Origin: Stieleria mannarensis
GTDB lineage: Bacteria > Planctomycetota > Planctomycetia > Pirellulales > Pirellulaceae
Direction of reading: 5' to 3'
DNA length: 64,000 bases
Assembly (NCBI RefSeq): GCF_014154935.1
Contig: NZ_JACEHH010000029.1
Location: 58,134-122,133, forward strand
A program made the position numbers and the translations under genes. Of this stretch, positions 9,701-18,988 are shown in pieces. Position 1 is the stretch's first letter. Each line of letters opens with the position of its first letter. The notes beneath the pieces are model-generated. The model was not told the origin of the DNA and did no database searches. It saw nothing but the letters and a program-made list of their open reading frames with translations.

Positions 9701-11328
9701 ACCGCGCGATCACGCTGGCCGAGGTTTACAACGAAGGTGCGTTGTACCGAGACGCCGTGGTGGTCAGCGAGGCCTTGTTGAAGACCGATCCGGCGGCGGA
9801 AATCAAAGACGCGGCAGTGGAATTGCAGACCGAGGCGAACGACCGTCTGGCGTCGACCACGTCGTCGATCGATGTCACCGCGCCGATTTCATTGACCTGG
9901 AAATCACAATCGCTGCCCGGTGCGGGACGTTCGACGTTCTTGCAGGCCGTTGTCGACCCGACACTCTACGGCGGACAGTCCTTTCAAGGATGGAAAGTCG
10001 TCAACCGCGGCGGTTCGGTGATGTTTCAAAATCCCAACGGCAACGTGATGCAATTGCCGATGGATGAATTTCGTGCCGCCAGAGTCCAAGATCGCAAGGC
10101 CAAGATCAGTGGCGGGTTGATGATTCTGGAGCGTCCGGGACGGATTTCCGCCGTGGACTTGTTCGCGATGCAGGGAAGTCGCCGCAGCGATGCATCGTTG
10201 TGGGCACGCGATTTCGGGGCCGATGGGGCGACCAACACCCAGCGCAAGATCGAGACGACCGTGTTCGGTGATTCCAATTTTTCCTACCCGACCAACGCCG
10301 GCGCCGCCAATCAAATCAGCGAATTCCGCGTCGGACCGGTGCTGGGCGATCGCGTCTTGGTGCTGCAAGCGGGCGACTTGTTGGCCGTCGACGCCACCAC
10401 CAGTGACACCTTGTGGCGCAACTCTTCGGCCCCCACACTCGGACACCTTTTGGTCGATCGGGACCGCGTCGCCGTGGTGTCGTACATGAAAGGGATTGTT
10501 TCCTCGGTGTCGCAGTTTGACCTGTTCGACGGCCGAACGATCGAATCGGCCGAGTGGGACTATGGAAAGGTCTGGGCGACCAGCGGAAAACATGTGTTGG
10601 CCTATCAAGTCGACGCCAAATCGTCCGCCGCGACGGTGCGGTTGGTTGATCCGTTCGCCGGCGAGGTCGTGTTGGAAATCGACGCGATGATCAAACAACC
10701 GCTGACCCAAGTCGCCGGCCGCGGATGTGGACGGATCTTGCAGGACCGCTACATGGTGCTGTTTGATACCACCGGCCGACTGGTGATCTGGGACCTGCTG
10801 GAGGCGACCGAGTTGTGTCGTCACGACACCGGGGAGATGCCGGAGTTGCAATCGATGTACGCGATGTGGATGGACGGCCAAATCCTGGTGTTGCCCGCCA
10901 ACGCCGTCGTGCGGCAAAAAGGTGACATGCTGACCCAGCATGGTGAAACCCACCGCACCGTGCACCAGATCATCGCCGTGTCGACGCAGTCCGGTGAGAT
11001 CAATTGGAACCGCGATTTCCAGGACGACGCCTGGGGCATCACGGTCGACCAGCCGTACGAATCCCCCGTGGTGTTGTTGGCCCGTTCCAAAACGATTTAC
11101 GAAGTCAACAAGTCGACGCCGAAAATGGATGTCGCCATGCTGCGGCTGACCGACGGCCAAACCATCCACGAGCAGCTCGAACGCGTCGTGTCGCCGCAAT
11201 CGACCGGCTTGACGACCTACCTGACCGTCCAACCGGAGCTCAGTCGCATCCAAGCGACGATCGACGGCGAACAGTTGGTCTACGCCTTCGGGGAAACATC
11301 CGCCCCGATCCAACAACCCGCCGACTGA
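6754..11328 (+). CDS. Large secreted PQQ-type beta-propeller / TPR protein
   Basis: This 1,524-residue protein starts at ATG 6754 with a signal peptide (hydrophobic segment about residues 11-26, then RAPAQQ). The N-terminal 200 residues look helical. A first propeller with PQQ-like blades (for example GVDYRTGKRVWQYPWF and LDPATGKLLWKQQL) follows. A TPR-like stretch (ALLLSERGERREALEVLQKA, near residue 760) leads to a second propeller region. The architecture resembles long planctomycete BamB-like proteins of unknown function, probably acting in the periplasm. It is monocistronic, flanked by a palindrome upstream and a convergent operon downstream. Confidence 0.85.
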   Translation: MNSAPLRFLSTIRILVFLPALLLVVGRGDRAPAQQGRFGVGFDQNMSRFIPPPRMLNQQMKDAQEAIDDRRYSDAVVILGDLLERNVDPTDDATIAGQDFFLEIKDSDQQRLDQSFLRHCRDLIGGLPSDAFATYELRYGALAKQALQQATRERDWKRLREVRRKYFHTAAGYQASLILAQRELYLGHPLAASLLLDDVVSSRHAVDQLGQGLLAMHAIACRMGGRSVPRELASTRVEVTVGDPAETETITDWRGWIDEHYQLPETDSISRSADYPLLGGSASRNETDAGQLPLSTPRWMLETTATPLEEQRLRKKADDLAASGRLVPPSWTPIRVGNQLLMRTTERLRGVDYRTGKRVWQYPWFQTDVSAETEQYDAMLGTGASGPPDRLSRRVWNDLPYGQITSDGERVFLLDDLSPFQMLQINPLMGVRNTSTADGGRNTLVALELETEGKTLWRLGQNPTIESELNQAFFLGAPIAVDGALYAMAEIAGDILLVSLDPATGKLLWKQQLVAIEGAGIQFDAIRRISGATPSYHEGVLLCPTGAGATVAVDLADRTLRWANSYQRRAMGSIMFNSRSGQSSDQLLQRWHNSAATASGLSVLVTPPATDNLYCFELVDGKKRFSKSRQAAFYLAGVRDDQFLMVSARDVVSHDLESGRLNWRTDPRLVSAGQQIVGRGVFGDESYIVPTSGNELVEISLADGSLVDRVTAQFPLGNLIAIDGEIISQGPTRLVVALGKKTLGPRVERILKEDPDNLDALVQKALLLSERGERREALEVLQKARTIDPDSDDVLMLSISSMLGELRENPTPPPGLEEELDALIDTPNQRLEFLALRIESALRKRSVADATRRLLDFSRVMTDLSPVGNEDDAILRDPSRDCALDSWVCARAAEVMRIAEEENEVQIVQQELQQHLESTRLESTKRLSAMIGQLGPLGIDDLVITLGKRRIAEGELLLAERLLLGASLPSQLLDQQRLDFTADRAITLAEVYNEGALYRDAVVVSEALLKTDPAAEIKDAAVELQTEANDRLASTTSSIDVTAPISLTWKSQSLPGAGRSTFLQAVVDPTLYGGQSFQGWKVVNRGGSVMFQNPNGNVMQLPMDEFRAARVQDRKAKISGGLMILERPGRISAVDLFAMQGSRRSDASLWARDFGADGATNTQRKIETTVFGDSNFSYPTNAGAANQISEFRVGPVLGDRVLVLQAGDLLAVDATTSDTLWRNSSAPTLGHLLVDRDRVAVVSYMKGIVSSVSQFDLFDGRTIESAEWDYGKVWATSGKHVLAYQVDAKSSAATVRLVDPFAGEVVLEIDAMIKQPLTQVAGRGCGRILQDRYMVLFDTTGRLVIWDLLEATELCRHDTGEMPELQSMYAMWMDGQILVLPANAVVRQKGDMLTQHGETHRTVHQIIAVSTQSGEINWNRDFQDDAWGITVDQPYESPVVLLARSKTIYEVNKSTPKMDVAMLRLTDGQTIHEQLERVVSPQSTGLTTYLTVQPELSRIQATIDGEQLVYAFGETSAPIQQPAD

Positions 11329-11336
11329 TACTCCCA

Positions 11337-11360
11337 GTACGACGTCCCTTCCGGGGCGTC
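11337..11360. repeat. Short hairpin at convergent gene ends
   Basis: After the propeller stop, GTACGACGTCCCTTCCGGGG is followed by CGTC, forming a GACG-CCC/GGG-CGTC stem. A near copy (GTACGACGGCCCTTCCGG) follows the stop of the PQQ gene at 53283-53300. It may be a bidirectional terminator or a short dispersed palindrome. There is no T-run. Confidence 0.4.
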
Positions 11361-11401
11361 GCAGCAGTCTGCCGGCGCGACGAACGGGCATCGCTGCGGG
11401 C

Positions 11402-12265
11402 TCAACCGTCTCTGCGGCCTTTCGCGGACGTTTCGACCGGTTCGATCGCCGAGGCGGGCAACCAGGCTTCACGTCCGTCGGACAGCCGGACTCGCACCCA
11501 ATCATCGCGATCGTCAACGATGGCAACCTCCACACCGGCGGGGACCGGCTGCCGGAATTTGGGGGGCGCGTGGATCGAATCGGCCGAGCGTGCGGTCACC
11601 TCCGCTCGCATCACAACTGCATCACGCTGCTCGGCGCCACGACGGTCCATCCATGATTTTGCCAACACACCGATCCAGACCAACGCAAACACGACCGCCA
11701 AATTACGGACCACCGGCTTTTCGGTTCGCAGGTAAATAGCCGCCAGCGCCATCGTCACGAAGAACACAATGGCGGCGATTCCCAACCATTGGTCGGCTCT
11801 GATCGATCGCGTCCAATCGACGATCGAACCGAATGACAACGCATCTTCCTCTGGCGTTGGCACCCAGTCGGGCAGCAGTGTCCTGGCAAAGTCCAAGTTC
11901 TGTCGCGCCCGCCGGTGGTTGGGAGCGACGGTCAAGGCACGCCGATAGGCCAGGATTGCCGCGCCCAGATGTTCGGCCCCCAAGGCCGCGTTGCCCTGGT
12001 TCAGATACAAGTCCGGGCTGAACGATTGACGCGGGACACGAGACCGCTGACTTGCAATCGCCTGGGTGAACAAGGTTTCCGCACGAGCGAACCACTCAAT
12101 CCGGCGATCTCGATTCGTTTCGTCCATCGCCGACTGGTAGGCCTGGATCGCCTGCTGCAACTCCGCGGCGGGATCAGGCGCGACCGCATCGGCAGCGACG
12201 AGGTTCAACACCGGGCCGAACCCCAACAACATCAACAGAATCATCATGGCCGACCGTCGAATCAT
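11402..12265 (-). CDS. batE: BatE-like protein (TPR plus SH3-like domain)
   Basis: This 287-residue protein has a signal peptide (about residues 7-25), TPR-like helices (SPDLYLNQGNAALGAEHLG, ILAYRRALTVAPNHRRARQNLD), two membrane helices near residues 155-195 and a C-terminal bacterial SH3-like domain (VAIVDDRDDWVRVRLSDGREAWLP). This is the usual architecture of BatE, last gene of Bat operons. Bat proteins are thought to form a periplasmic/membrane complex linked to MoxR ATPases; the exact role is unresolved. The start ATG overlaps the batD stop (ATGA). Confidence 0.82.
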   Translation of the reverse strand: MIRRSAMMILLMLLGFGPVLNLVAADAVAPDPAAELQQAIQAYQSAMDETNRDRRIEWFARAETLFTQAIASQRSRVPRQSFSPDLYLNQGNAALGAEHLGAAILAYRRALTVAPNHRRARQNLDFARTLLPDWVPTPEEDALSFGSIVDWTRSIRADQWLGIAAIVFFVTMALAAIYLRTEKPVVRNLAVVFALVWIGVLAKSWMDRRGAEQRDAVVMRAEVTARSADSIHAPPKFRQPVPAGVEVAIVDDRDDWVRVRLSDGREAWLPASAIEPVETSAKGRRDG

Positions 12266-14226
12266 GCCGCACCTGCCTTGGATTTCATCGCATCGACTGC
12301 CGCCAGGGCGCGATCGACCAGATCGGTTGAGATCGTTGCATCGGGTTTGTCGTCGGGCCGGTACGCGATCGCATCACACTCGGCGAGCAGAGTTTGGATG
12401 GCCGAGCGATCGGTGTTGGGGAATTCCAGCTGAACCACACGCAGCGCGTCGGCGATTTGTTTGGCCGCGTCCTTCTCGGGCAGCTTGCCGGCCGCGGCGA
12501 TGCGGCCGCGTTGATTTCGCACGACGGCCGACGCCTGGCGAACCACCGGGTCGACCTGACGCCGCCGCCGGTCGAGCAGCGCGACGATCAGGCATACCGA
12601 CCCCAAGGCGTAGTTGACGATTTGAAAGGACGGTTTGGCCAACAGGCTGGTCGATCCGGACAATAACCGTTGCGGATCTGGTTGAATCGCCAAGTCGGCG
12701 CCGCTGAGCGCAAAACTGCGGACACCGGTGCCCTTTGACGGTTCGCCCGTCGGGTTGGCAGAGGACGACGAGGAGGCACCGGGTGAAACGCCGGGCTGAC
12801 TGCTGACGACCGCGTCGGCGCCGACGACTTGGGCCGGCATCACCCGCAATGCGATCGGCTTGGACCGCGTCGTCCGGTACTGTTCCTGTTCGGCATCGAA
12901 CCACGAGTAGGCGATCGCGGGGATTTCGCTGATGCCTTCATCGAGCACACGGACCGAAACAAGGAATTGTTTGCCGTCTTGATCGTCTTGGATGACACCG
13001 GTCACGTCGCCTTCGGGCAACCGGAAGTGTTGTGGGTCCAAACCGCCGTCGGCCGACAGCGGCGGCAGTGTGGCACCCTGGATGTTTCCGTCGCCACGCA
13101 GATGCAACGTCAATCGAATCGGATCGCCCACACGGACGACGGTTCGATCGGCGCTGACGTCCAGCGAAAACCCGTTGCCGACGGCCCCAGAAAAACTCTC
13201 CGGACGACCTTCACGTGGGAACGGCTTGACCAGGAACGTCAACGGCTCGCCCGCCGCACGAAACAATTCGACCTTGGCCGGACGACGGCGGCCGCCGAAG
13301 GCTTCCTCCAATAGCGAACCCCCGAAGCCGAAACCACCGAGTTGTGATCGTCGACGATTGTCCCACTGGGTGACCAATTCGATCGTGGCGGTCATCGGCG
13401 GGATTTCGTAGGTTCCCGGACGATTGGGAATCAAGGTGCGCTGTGCCGTCACCACCGTGAATTCCTTTCCATCGACCATTTCACGCGCCGCCGTCGCGGC
13501 CAATGTCAGCGTGCCCGCGTCGGTCTGGATCGGTAATCGCGATCCGCTCCGTTGCGGCGGCGGGTCGGGCGCGAATTGAAATTCGTCCAGCATCGTTCCA
13601 TCGATGTTCAGCTGATTGACATTGTCCGTGTCGCCAGCGAACCACCACTGAATTTTCAACGGCACACGTTGGTCAGGGTAGGCCGATTCGGGCAGTTGCA
13701 ACTGAATCCGCATGTCGTCGGTCGTGGGGACTTCCGCAAACGTCATCTTGATCGCGTCGACACGTTCTTCGGTGCCACCCTGGGTGATCACAAACGGTCC
13801 GATTTCATACTCGCCGGGTTTGTTGGCCGTGACGCGGAACTGGATCGTGTGCGTCACTTGCTGGATGCGGCGAATCTGGCTGCCGGATTGAAACATGCGT
13901 TGAACGATCCGCGGACTGATCCCGGCCAACCGAACACGCACGTCCGGCGACGAAGACTCGGCCACGCACTGGGGTTCCGGATCGGCTTCCAGCCCATCGA
14001 CGGTTAGCTGGACGATCGCGCTGACGCCGACGTAGTGCGGCGGTTCCTCGGTCGCGACCTGCACGGTCACCTCTTGAGCGACGGCGGGGACGGACAGTAG
14101 CAAAGCGACCAAGAACACCGTAGCTACCTTCGCCAGAAGGTGGGTCCCAGACGCATTCCACGCTCTGGCGAGCCTAGCTACGGTTGTGGCGACGTCACGG
14201 TCTTGCGGATGCGAACTCATTGTCAT
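12262..14226 (-). CDS. batD: BatD-like oxygen-tolerance family membrane protein
   Basis: About 654 residues, with repeated Ig-like strands (VTVQVATEEPPHYVGVSAIV, VTANKPGEYEIGPFVIT, VVRVGDPIRLTLHLRGDGNI) and a C-terminal membrane helix (PSFQIVNYALGSVCLIVALL) followed by a cytoplasmic tail, as in BatD. ATG 14226 overlaps the upstream stop; TTG 14232, GTG 14229 and ATG 14220 are also in frame. Residues ~15-37 are encoded by a palindromic element (14118-14184) placed just before the signal-peptide hydrophobic core (VFLVALLLSVPAVA). This gives an unusually long leader. Confidence 0.85.
   Translation of the reverse strand: MTMSSHPQDRDVATTVARLARAWNASGTHLLAKVATVFLVALLLSVPAVAQEVTVQVATEEPPHYVGVSAIVQLTVDGLEADPEPQCVAESSSPDVRVRLAGISPRIVQRMFQSGSQIRRIQQVTHTIQFRVTANKPGEYEIGPFVITQGGTEERVDAIKMTFAEVPTTDDMRIQLQLPESAYPDQRVPLKIQWWFAGDTDNVNQLNIDGTMLDEFQFAPDPPPQRSGSRLPIQTDAGTLTLAATAAREMVDGKEFTVVTAQRTLIPNRPGTYEIPPMTATIELVTQWDNRRRSQLGGFGFGGSLLEEAFGGRRRPAKVELFRAAGEPLTFLVKPFPREGRPESFSGAVGNGFSLDVSADRTVVRVGDPIRLTLHLRGDGNIQGATLPPLSADGGLDPQHFRLPEGDVTGVIQDDQDGKQFLVSVRVLDEGISEIPAIAYSWFDAEQEQYRTTRSKPIALRVMPAQVVGADAVVSSQPGVSPGASSSSSANPTGEPSKGTGVRSFALSGADLAIQPDPQRLLSGSTSLLAKPSFQIVNYALGSVCLIVALLDRRRRQVDPVVRQASAVVRNQRGRIAAAGKLPEKDAAKQIADALRVVQLEFPNTDRSAIQTLLAECDAIAYRPDDKPDATISTDLVDRALAAVDAMKSKAGAA
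14118..14184. repeat. Palindromic element inside the batD leader
   Basis: ACCGTAGCTACCTTCGCCAG starting at 14118 is mirrored by CTGGCGAGCCTAGCTACGGT ending at 14184; together they form long imperfect inverted arms. The left arm recurs at 50890-50917 in front of the two-component operon. The element lies in frame and contributes about 22 codons to batD, before the hydrophobic core of the signal peptide. Confidence 0.75.
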
Positions 14227-17200
14227 CACCAATCCTTTTCCACCGGTACCTGACGGGCGCGCTGACGTTCGTCTTTGTCTCGTCGTCGTTGTGCTTCGCG
14301 ATCTCGCACGGCTTGCAAGATTCGCGAGGGATCCATTTGCGATTCTTGTTCTTCTTCTTGTTCTTCTTCTTGTTCCTGCGGTTGGTTCGCGCCGGACTGT
14401 TGCTGCTGCTGTTGTTGGTCTTGCTGTTGATCTTGTTGTTGATCGGGTGGGTTGTCCTGCGGCGGTTGCAGTTCCCGCAGCGCTTCGATCAGTTTTTCCA
14501 ACGCCAAGTCCTGCGGCTCTCGCGCGGCGGCGATTTGCGGTTCTTCAGCAGCGAGCTGATCGGATGCATTGCCCATCTGGTCGGTCGACTCTTTGACCAA
14601 TGCCGCAGCCTTTTTGGCACTTTCGGCGTTTTGTTGCATCATCTGATGTTGCTGCGGGTCGCTGGGGGCGGCTTGTTGATTGTCCCCGGACGCGGATTCG
14701 GATTGCTGTTTCAACACGTCGGCGATCTGCGCGGCGATTTCGGCGAGTTCATCTTGCCGCGAAGCGAGCTGGTCTGCGGCGGCCCGTTGCCGCTCGGCCT
14801 CTTCCTCCGATTCCAACTGCAACGCCGCCATCTGCTCGGTTTCGTCGTTGATACCGGCTTGCCGCTGGGCGGTTTCTTGCAAGTGTTCGATGATCGAAAA
14901 GAACAAACGCCGAAGTTCCTGGAGTGTTTCGACGGCAGCGTCCGCGTTGGTTTGGGAACGCGCCAACGGCGGCGGCGTGGTTGTTTCGTCGGCGGTTGTC
15001 GTGGAACCTTCTTCCGCGGCAACTCCGGACGCTTCCTCCGCCACTTCACCGCTCTCCGTCGGCGGCTCCGGTTCTGGGGCGTCGCCCTTCGCCGCCTCGG
15101 ACTCGCTGTCGGCCGACCAATCGGGCAACTCGTCGACGACCGCTTGCATCTGCTCGCCCGCCCGCTCGGCCAATTGCTTGGCAAACGTCAATCGCTGCAA
15201 TTCGGCCGGCGGCTGGTCGCTGTCCGTGTCCGTGTCCGTGTTTTCAGGCTGCGCGTCTTCTGCTGGGGCAGATTCAGCACGCTCGATCGCGGCGTCGATT
15301 TCTTCCCTCAACCGCTGCAGACGCTGCAGGTTTTGGGTTTGGCTTGTGGTGACGAAGTCGACGATTTGTTGCTGCAGTTCGCTTTCCGGCAGGGTGTCCG
15401 TCGGCGGTGGATCATCTTCGGTGGACGGTTCCGATTCCCCATTCCCGTCCACCGCCGCCAACGCGGCCGCGATCTCTTGTTGGCCGGCGTAGGCCAATTC
15501 GATCAACGTTCGCAGATCCGCAAACTGCTCTCTCGCCAGCTGCAACTCTTCAACCGCATGGACCTGTTCTTCGTTGGCGGTGCGGTACTCGGGCAACGCG
15601 ATCTTTTCATCGGCCGACTTCATCGCTGCAGTGGCCGCACGCAGATGGGGCATCGCGCGGGTCAGCTTGTCGACGAACGCTTGTTGTTCGGGCGACAGTT
15701 CCGCTTGCTCACCTTCTTGGGCATTGTCGTCCGGGCCGGATAAGCCGGCCGCCAAGCGGTTGGTCAGTTCTTCGCTACGGGCGGTCAGGTCGGATTGACT
15801 GTCGGCAAGGAATTCTTGATCGATCCAGCGGGGGACGGGCGGCGCGTCGTCCTGCGGGCCAACGTTCTGCGGGTCAACATCCTGCGGGCCAACAATTTGG
15901 CTGTCCAATGCTTTCAGCGCCGTGTGCTGTGCCGTTTCGGCGATGTCTCGCGAAAGGCTGTCCAAGATTTCCAGCGGATCGCGAAGCTGATCGCGGGAAC
16001 GTTTCAACTGGTTCAACCCCATCGCGGCACGACGAAACCCTCGAGCTGCTTGGCGACGTCGGAGTTGGCTGCGTGATTGCCCGATGCGTTGGCTGCTCTG
16101 GTTCAGATAATTCAACACGCCGGAGAGTTGTGCGATGCGAATGTTTTCCTCCGGCGATCGATCCGCTTCCGCTTTGGCCTCCAATGCGTCCAGTTCCCCC
16201 GCGGCCTGATCGACCACGTCTTGCAGATCGGACAGGGCGACGCGCTGATCAACAGCCAGTCGCTGGAATTGGGACCGATACTGGTCGGCGATGTTCGGAT
16301 CGTCGCTTCGGGCGATCTGTTCGACCAGCCCACGCAGAGCGGCGATCGCTTGCCGCTGGCCGGTGATCAACGCGTCTAACCGCGTCGCAAGGTCTTGGTC
16401 ATCTTGTTGGTTCAGCTGATCACGCAACTGTGTAATTCGCAGCAGGACGACTTCCAGATTGTGGCGGGCCTGGTCAGCGTCGCTGCGTAAACGAACGGCA
16501 TCGCGGAACCATCCGGCGGCCCGTCGCAGATGCTCTAGTGCCTGTTCGGGTTCTGCTTGGATGCTGGCGTCGGCACGATTGACTTCGACCCAAGCGAGGT
16601 TGTACGTCGCTCGAAAACGAACCTCCCCGTCGCGTCCGGCTTCGCGGCGGGCCTGCTGGAGCAATCGTTCCGCTTCCTCCAAATCGCCGCTCAAGCGTTC
16701 CAGTCCGCGATTGTACGACTCGCGGGCATCGATCGGTTGATCGGGTTTTTGGGCGCCGACGTCGCGTTCGGTGGCGTCTACAGTCGTCGATGAAGCTTCC
16801 GTTGGGGTGGTCGTTGCTTGAGTGCTCTCAGGTTGCTGGGCCAGCGCCGCATGCTGTCCGACCAGCACGGTGATCAATAGCAACAGTGCGGTTTTGGTGC
16901 TCGTGCCCATCGGCGGTTGTTGCCACATCGAATCCACGTCTGCATTGCGACGGTTTCCCAAGACGACCGCGGAGATCAGAAAGATCAGTCCGGCAAGGAT
17001 CAACCACTGGAACGCGTCCCTCCGGATCGCCCGCCCTTCGGTGGTCAGCTCACCACGGACCAGCGGCTTGATGTGCACGTCATAGATCGATTTCAGATCC
17101 AAGCTGCCCGTTCCCGCCGGGATATAAACGCCTTCGGTGGCCAAGGCGAGTTCGCGCAGTGTTTCGCCATCCAGGCGGCTGATGACGGGACGGTTATCGG

Positions 17201-17951
17201 CATCGAGCAGCGGTTGCTGCACGCCTGTACGGGGATCGGTGATGCGAATTTCGCTGCCCGCTTCATCGCCCAAACCGACCGCGACGACCTTGATGCCGCG
17301 CTCGATCGCGTCCTGGGCAACATCCAACGGGTGTGAATCGTGGTCTTCGCCGTCGGTGATCAGAAAGACCACTCGCGAGACATCACTTTCGGATCGAAAG
17401 CCGTCCAGGGCCTTGCGCAGCGGTTCCTCCAAACGCGTGCCGCCGCGTCCCACGCTGTTCGGGCCGGCGCCGTCCAGCACCAGTTTGAAGAACCCATAGT
17501 CGGGCGTCAGCGGACACAAGACACTGGCCCGACCGGCGAATCCGATCAACCCGACTTGATCGCCATCAAGAAAGGTCAGCAAGTCCGTGATGTCCGCCTT
17601 GGCCCGCTCCAGCCGATTCGGCGCGACGTCTTCGGCCAGCATCGACTTGCTGACATCCAAACAAAACATGATTTGCGCACCGACGCGGGGCGCTTTCACG
17701 TACGTCAATCCGAATTGCGGTCGCATCAGCGCGATGACAAAACACACCGCGGCGATCCCCAGCAGCAGCGTCACGATCGTTCGCCGGATCCATGACGATC
17801 GAGACACCAGACGCGGCTGCATGGCCGTCGACAGGAAACGCGACAACGCATCACCACGCCGCTGCTCCAGCCAGAGCAGCGCGACGACGGTCGCCAACAC
17901 GCCCCACAGGGCCGTCGACCAACCTGGCGTTGCGAATCGAAAATCCGACAT
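14226..17951 (-). CDS. Fused BatB-BatC: VWA domain protein joined to TPR/coiled-coil protein
   Basis: One 1,241-residue frame. Residues 1-335 are BatB-like: two N-terminal membrane helices, a von Willebrand A domain with MIDAS residues DVSKS (D99, S101, S103), LITDGEDHD near 198, and a closing membrane helix at about 315-332. At 342 a methionine opens a second signal-peptide-like segment (hydrophobic 354-371, then AQQPEST). After it comes a long acidic, Gln/Glu-rich helical region with TPR-like start (YNRGLERLSGDLEEAERLL), as in BatC. The C-terminus is Gln-rich. Internal ATGs at 16928 and 16907 could also start a separate BatC. Gap to batA is 5 bases. Confidence 0.82.
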   Translation of the reverse strand: MSDFRFATPGWSTALWGVLATVVALLWLEQRRGDALSRFLSTAMQPRLVSRSSWIRRTIVTLLLGIAAVCFVIALMRPQFGLTYVKAPRVGAQIMFCLDVSKSMLAEDVAPNRLERAKADITDLLTFLDGDQVGLIGFAGRASVLCPLTPDYGFFKLVLDGAGPNSVGRGGTRLEEPLRKALDGFRSESDVSRVVFLITDGEDHDSHPLDVAQDAIERGIKVVAVGLGDEAGSEIRITDPRTGVQQPLLDADNRPVISRLDGETLRELALATEGVYIPAGTGSLDLKSIYDVHIKPLVRGELTTEGRAIRRDAFQWLILAGLIFLISAVVLGNRRNADVDSMWQQPPMGTSTKTALLLLITVLVGQHAALAQQPESTQATTTPTEASSTTVDATERDVGAQKPDQPIDARESYNRGLERLSGDLEEAERLLQQARREAGRDGEVRFRATYNLAWVEVNRADASIQAEPEQALEHLRRAAGWFRDAVRLRSDADQARHNLEVVLLRITQLRDQLNQQDDQDLATRLDALITGQRQAIAALRGLVEQIARSDDPNIADQYRSQFQRLAVDQRVALSDLQDVVDQAAGELDALEAKAEADRSPEENIRIAQLSGVLNYLNQSSQRIGQSRSQLRRRQAARGFRRAAMGLNQLKRSRDQLRDPLEILDSLSRDIAETAQHTALKALDSQIVGPQDVDPQNVGPQDDAPPVPRWIDQEFLADSQSDLTARSEELTNRLAAGLSGPDDNAQEGEQAELSPEQQAFVDKLTRAMPHLRAATAAMKSADEKIALPEYRTANEEQVHAVEELQLAREQFADLRTLIELAYAGQQEIAAALAAVDGNGESEPSTEDDPPPTDTLPESELQQQIVDFVTTSQTQNLQRLQRLREEIDAAIERAESAPAEDAQPENTDTDTDSDQPPAELQRLTFAKQLAERAGEQMQAVVDELPDWSADSESEAAKGDAPEPEPPTESGEVAEEASGVAAEEGSTTTADETTTPPPLARSQTNADAAVETLQELRRLFFSIIEHLQETAQRQAGINDETEQMAALQLESEEEAERQRAAADQLASRQDELAEIAAQIADVLKQQSESASGDNQQAAPSDPQQHQMMQQNAESAKKAAALVKESTDQMGNASDQLAAEEPQIAAAREPQDLALEKLIEALRELQPPQDNPPDQQQDQQQDQQQQQQQSGANQPQEQEEEQEEEQESQMDPSRILQAVRDREAQRRRDKDERQRARQVPVEKDW

Positions 17952-17956
17952 GGTGA

Positions 17957-18988
17957 TTAGGGGAGTGTCCGGAACAAACTGGATTTGGAGGTTGCCGCCA
18001 GGCCGACCAACAGTAGCCCGGCGATCAGAAACGGTCGGTAGTGTTCGTCGTATTGCAGGTAGCGATACTCGGTCACTTTGGTGCGTTCCAAAGCATCGAT
18101 TTCTGCGTAAACCTGACTCAGCGATTCACGGTCGGTGGCGCGGAAATAGCGGCCGCCGGTCGTTTCGGCAACCATTTTTAACGTGTCTTCGTCCAATTCG
18201 ACATCGAAAAGACGCAACTCGGTGCGCCCGGTGAACGGATCGGCGACGGGAAAGGGGGCGCGCCCCTGGGTTCCGGCGCCGATGCAATAGACCTTCACGT
18301 CGCTGGCCGCGGCGACTTCTGCCGCCTGTTTGGGGTCGACGACGCCTGCGTTGTGAACCCCATCGGTCAACAGAATCGCGACCTTGGACTTGGCATCGCT
18401 GCGCCGCAGTCGTTCGACCGCCAGCGCCAAACCGTCGCCAATCGCGGTGCCGTCTTCTTCGCGGGTCGAAACGATTTCCAAATCGTCCACCATGGTCGTC
18501 AGGTTGCCGTGATCCAACGTCAACGGACACAAACTGTCGGCATACCCGGCAAACGCGATCAACCCGATCGCGTCATCGGGACGACCTTCACCGGCGGAGT
18601 CGCCTTCTCCCAGGACAAAGCTGCGAAAGACATCCTTGACCACACTCAAACGGTCGACGCTGTAATCGTCCTGGACCAGGTCACGCGCCTGCATCGACCC
18701 CGAACGGTCCAGCACCATCATGATCGCGATGCCTTCGCGGCTGACCTTGGTTTCCGCGTCGGGTGTCCGTGGGCCGGCCAACGCGACCGAAACCGACAAC
18801 ACCGCCAGCGCCATCAAAAGGGCCGGGGTCGCCGCCAGTCGGGCCCGCCACGATCGCGGTGCCCCCTGGACGATTGCGATCGATGAATAGCGGATCCGCG
18901 AGGGCGTGCGGCGGGCCAGCCAAAAAACGAACGGGGCCAGGATCACGAGCAACAGGAACGCGGGATCGCGGAATTCGATCTCACCCAT
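17957..18988 (-). CDS. batA: BatA-like VWA domain membrane protein
   Basis: This 343-residue protein starts at ATG 18988 (MGEIEFRDPAFLLL), overlapping the upstream stop by 8 bases. It has an N-terminal membrane helix, a second helix (LLMALAVLSVSVALAG), a VWA domain with intact MIDAS DRSGSM and LLTDGVHNAG, and a C-terminal helix (FLIAGLLLVGLAA). This is the canonical BatA layout. The VWA domain probably binds metal and partners; MoxR is the expected cognate ATPase. The longer open frame up to 19084 lies within the upstream gene and is unlikely to be used. Confidence 0.9.
   Translation of the reverse strand: MGEIEFRDPAFLLLVILAPFVFWLARRTPSRIRYSSIAIVQGAPRSWRARLAATPALLMALAVLSVSVALAGPRTPDAETKVSREGIAIMMVLDRSGSMQARDLVQDDYSVDRLSVVKDVFRSFVLGEGDSAGEGRPDDAIGLIAFAGYADSLCPLTLDHGNLTTMVDDLEIVSTREEDGTAIGDGLALAVERLRRSDAKSKVAILLTDGVHNAGVVDPKQAAEVAAASDVKVYCIGAGTQGRAPFPVADPFTGRTELRLFDVELDEDTLKMVAETTGGRYFRATDRESLSQVYAEIDALERTKVTEYRYLQYDEHYRPFLIAGLLLVGLAATSKSSLFRTLP

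Noticed and set aside
9904..11535. A 543-codon minus-strand frame opposite the large propeller gene
   Set aside because: Antisense shadow of the PQQ protein, low-complexity His/Gln/Arg composition, no start context or domain.
14184..15743. A 519-codon plus-strand frame opposite batB-batC
   Set aside because: Arises from the Gln/Glu-rich coding of the fusion gene on the other strand; Leu/Arg/Phe-rich translation with no family resemblance.
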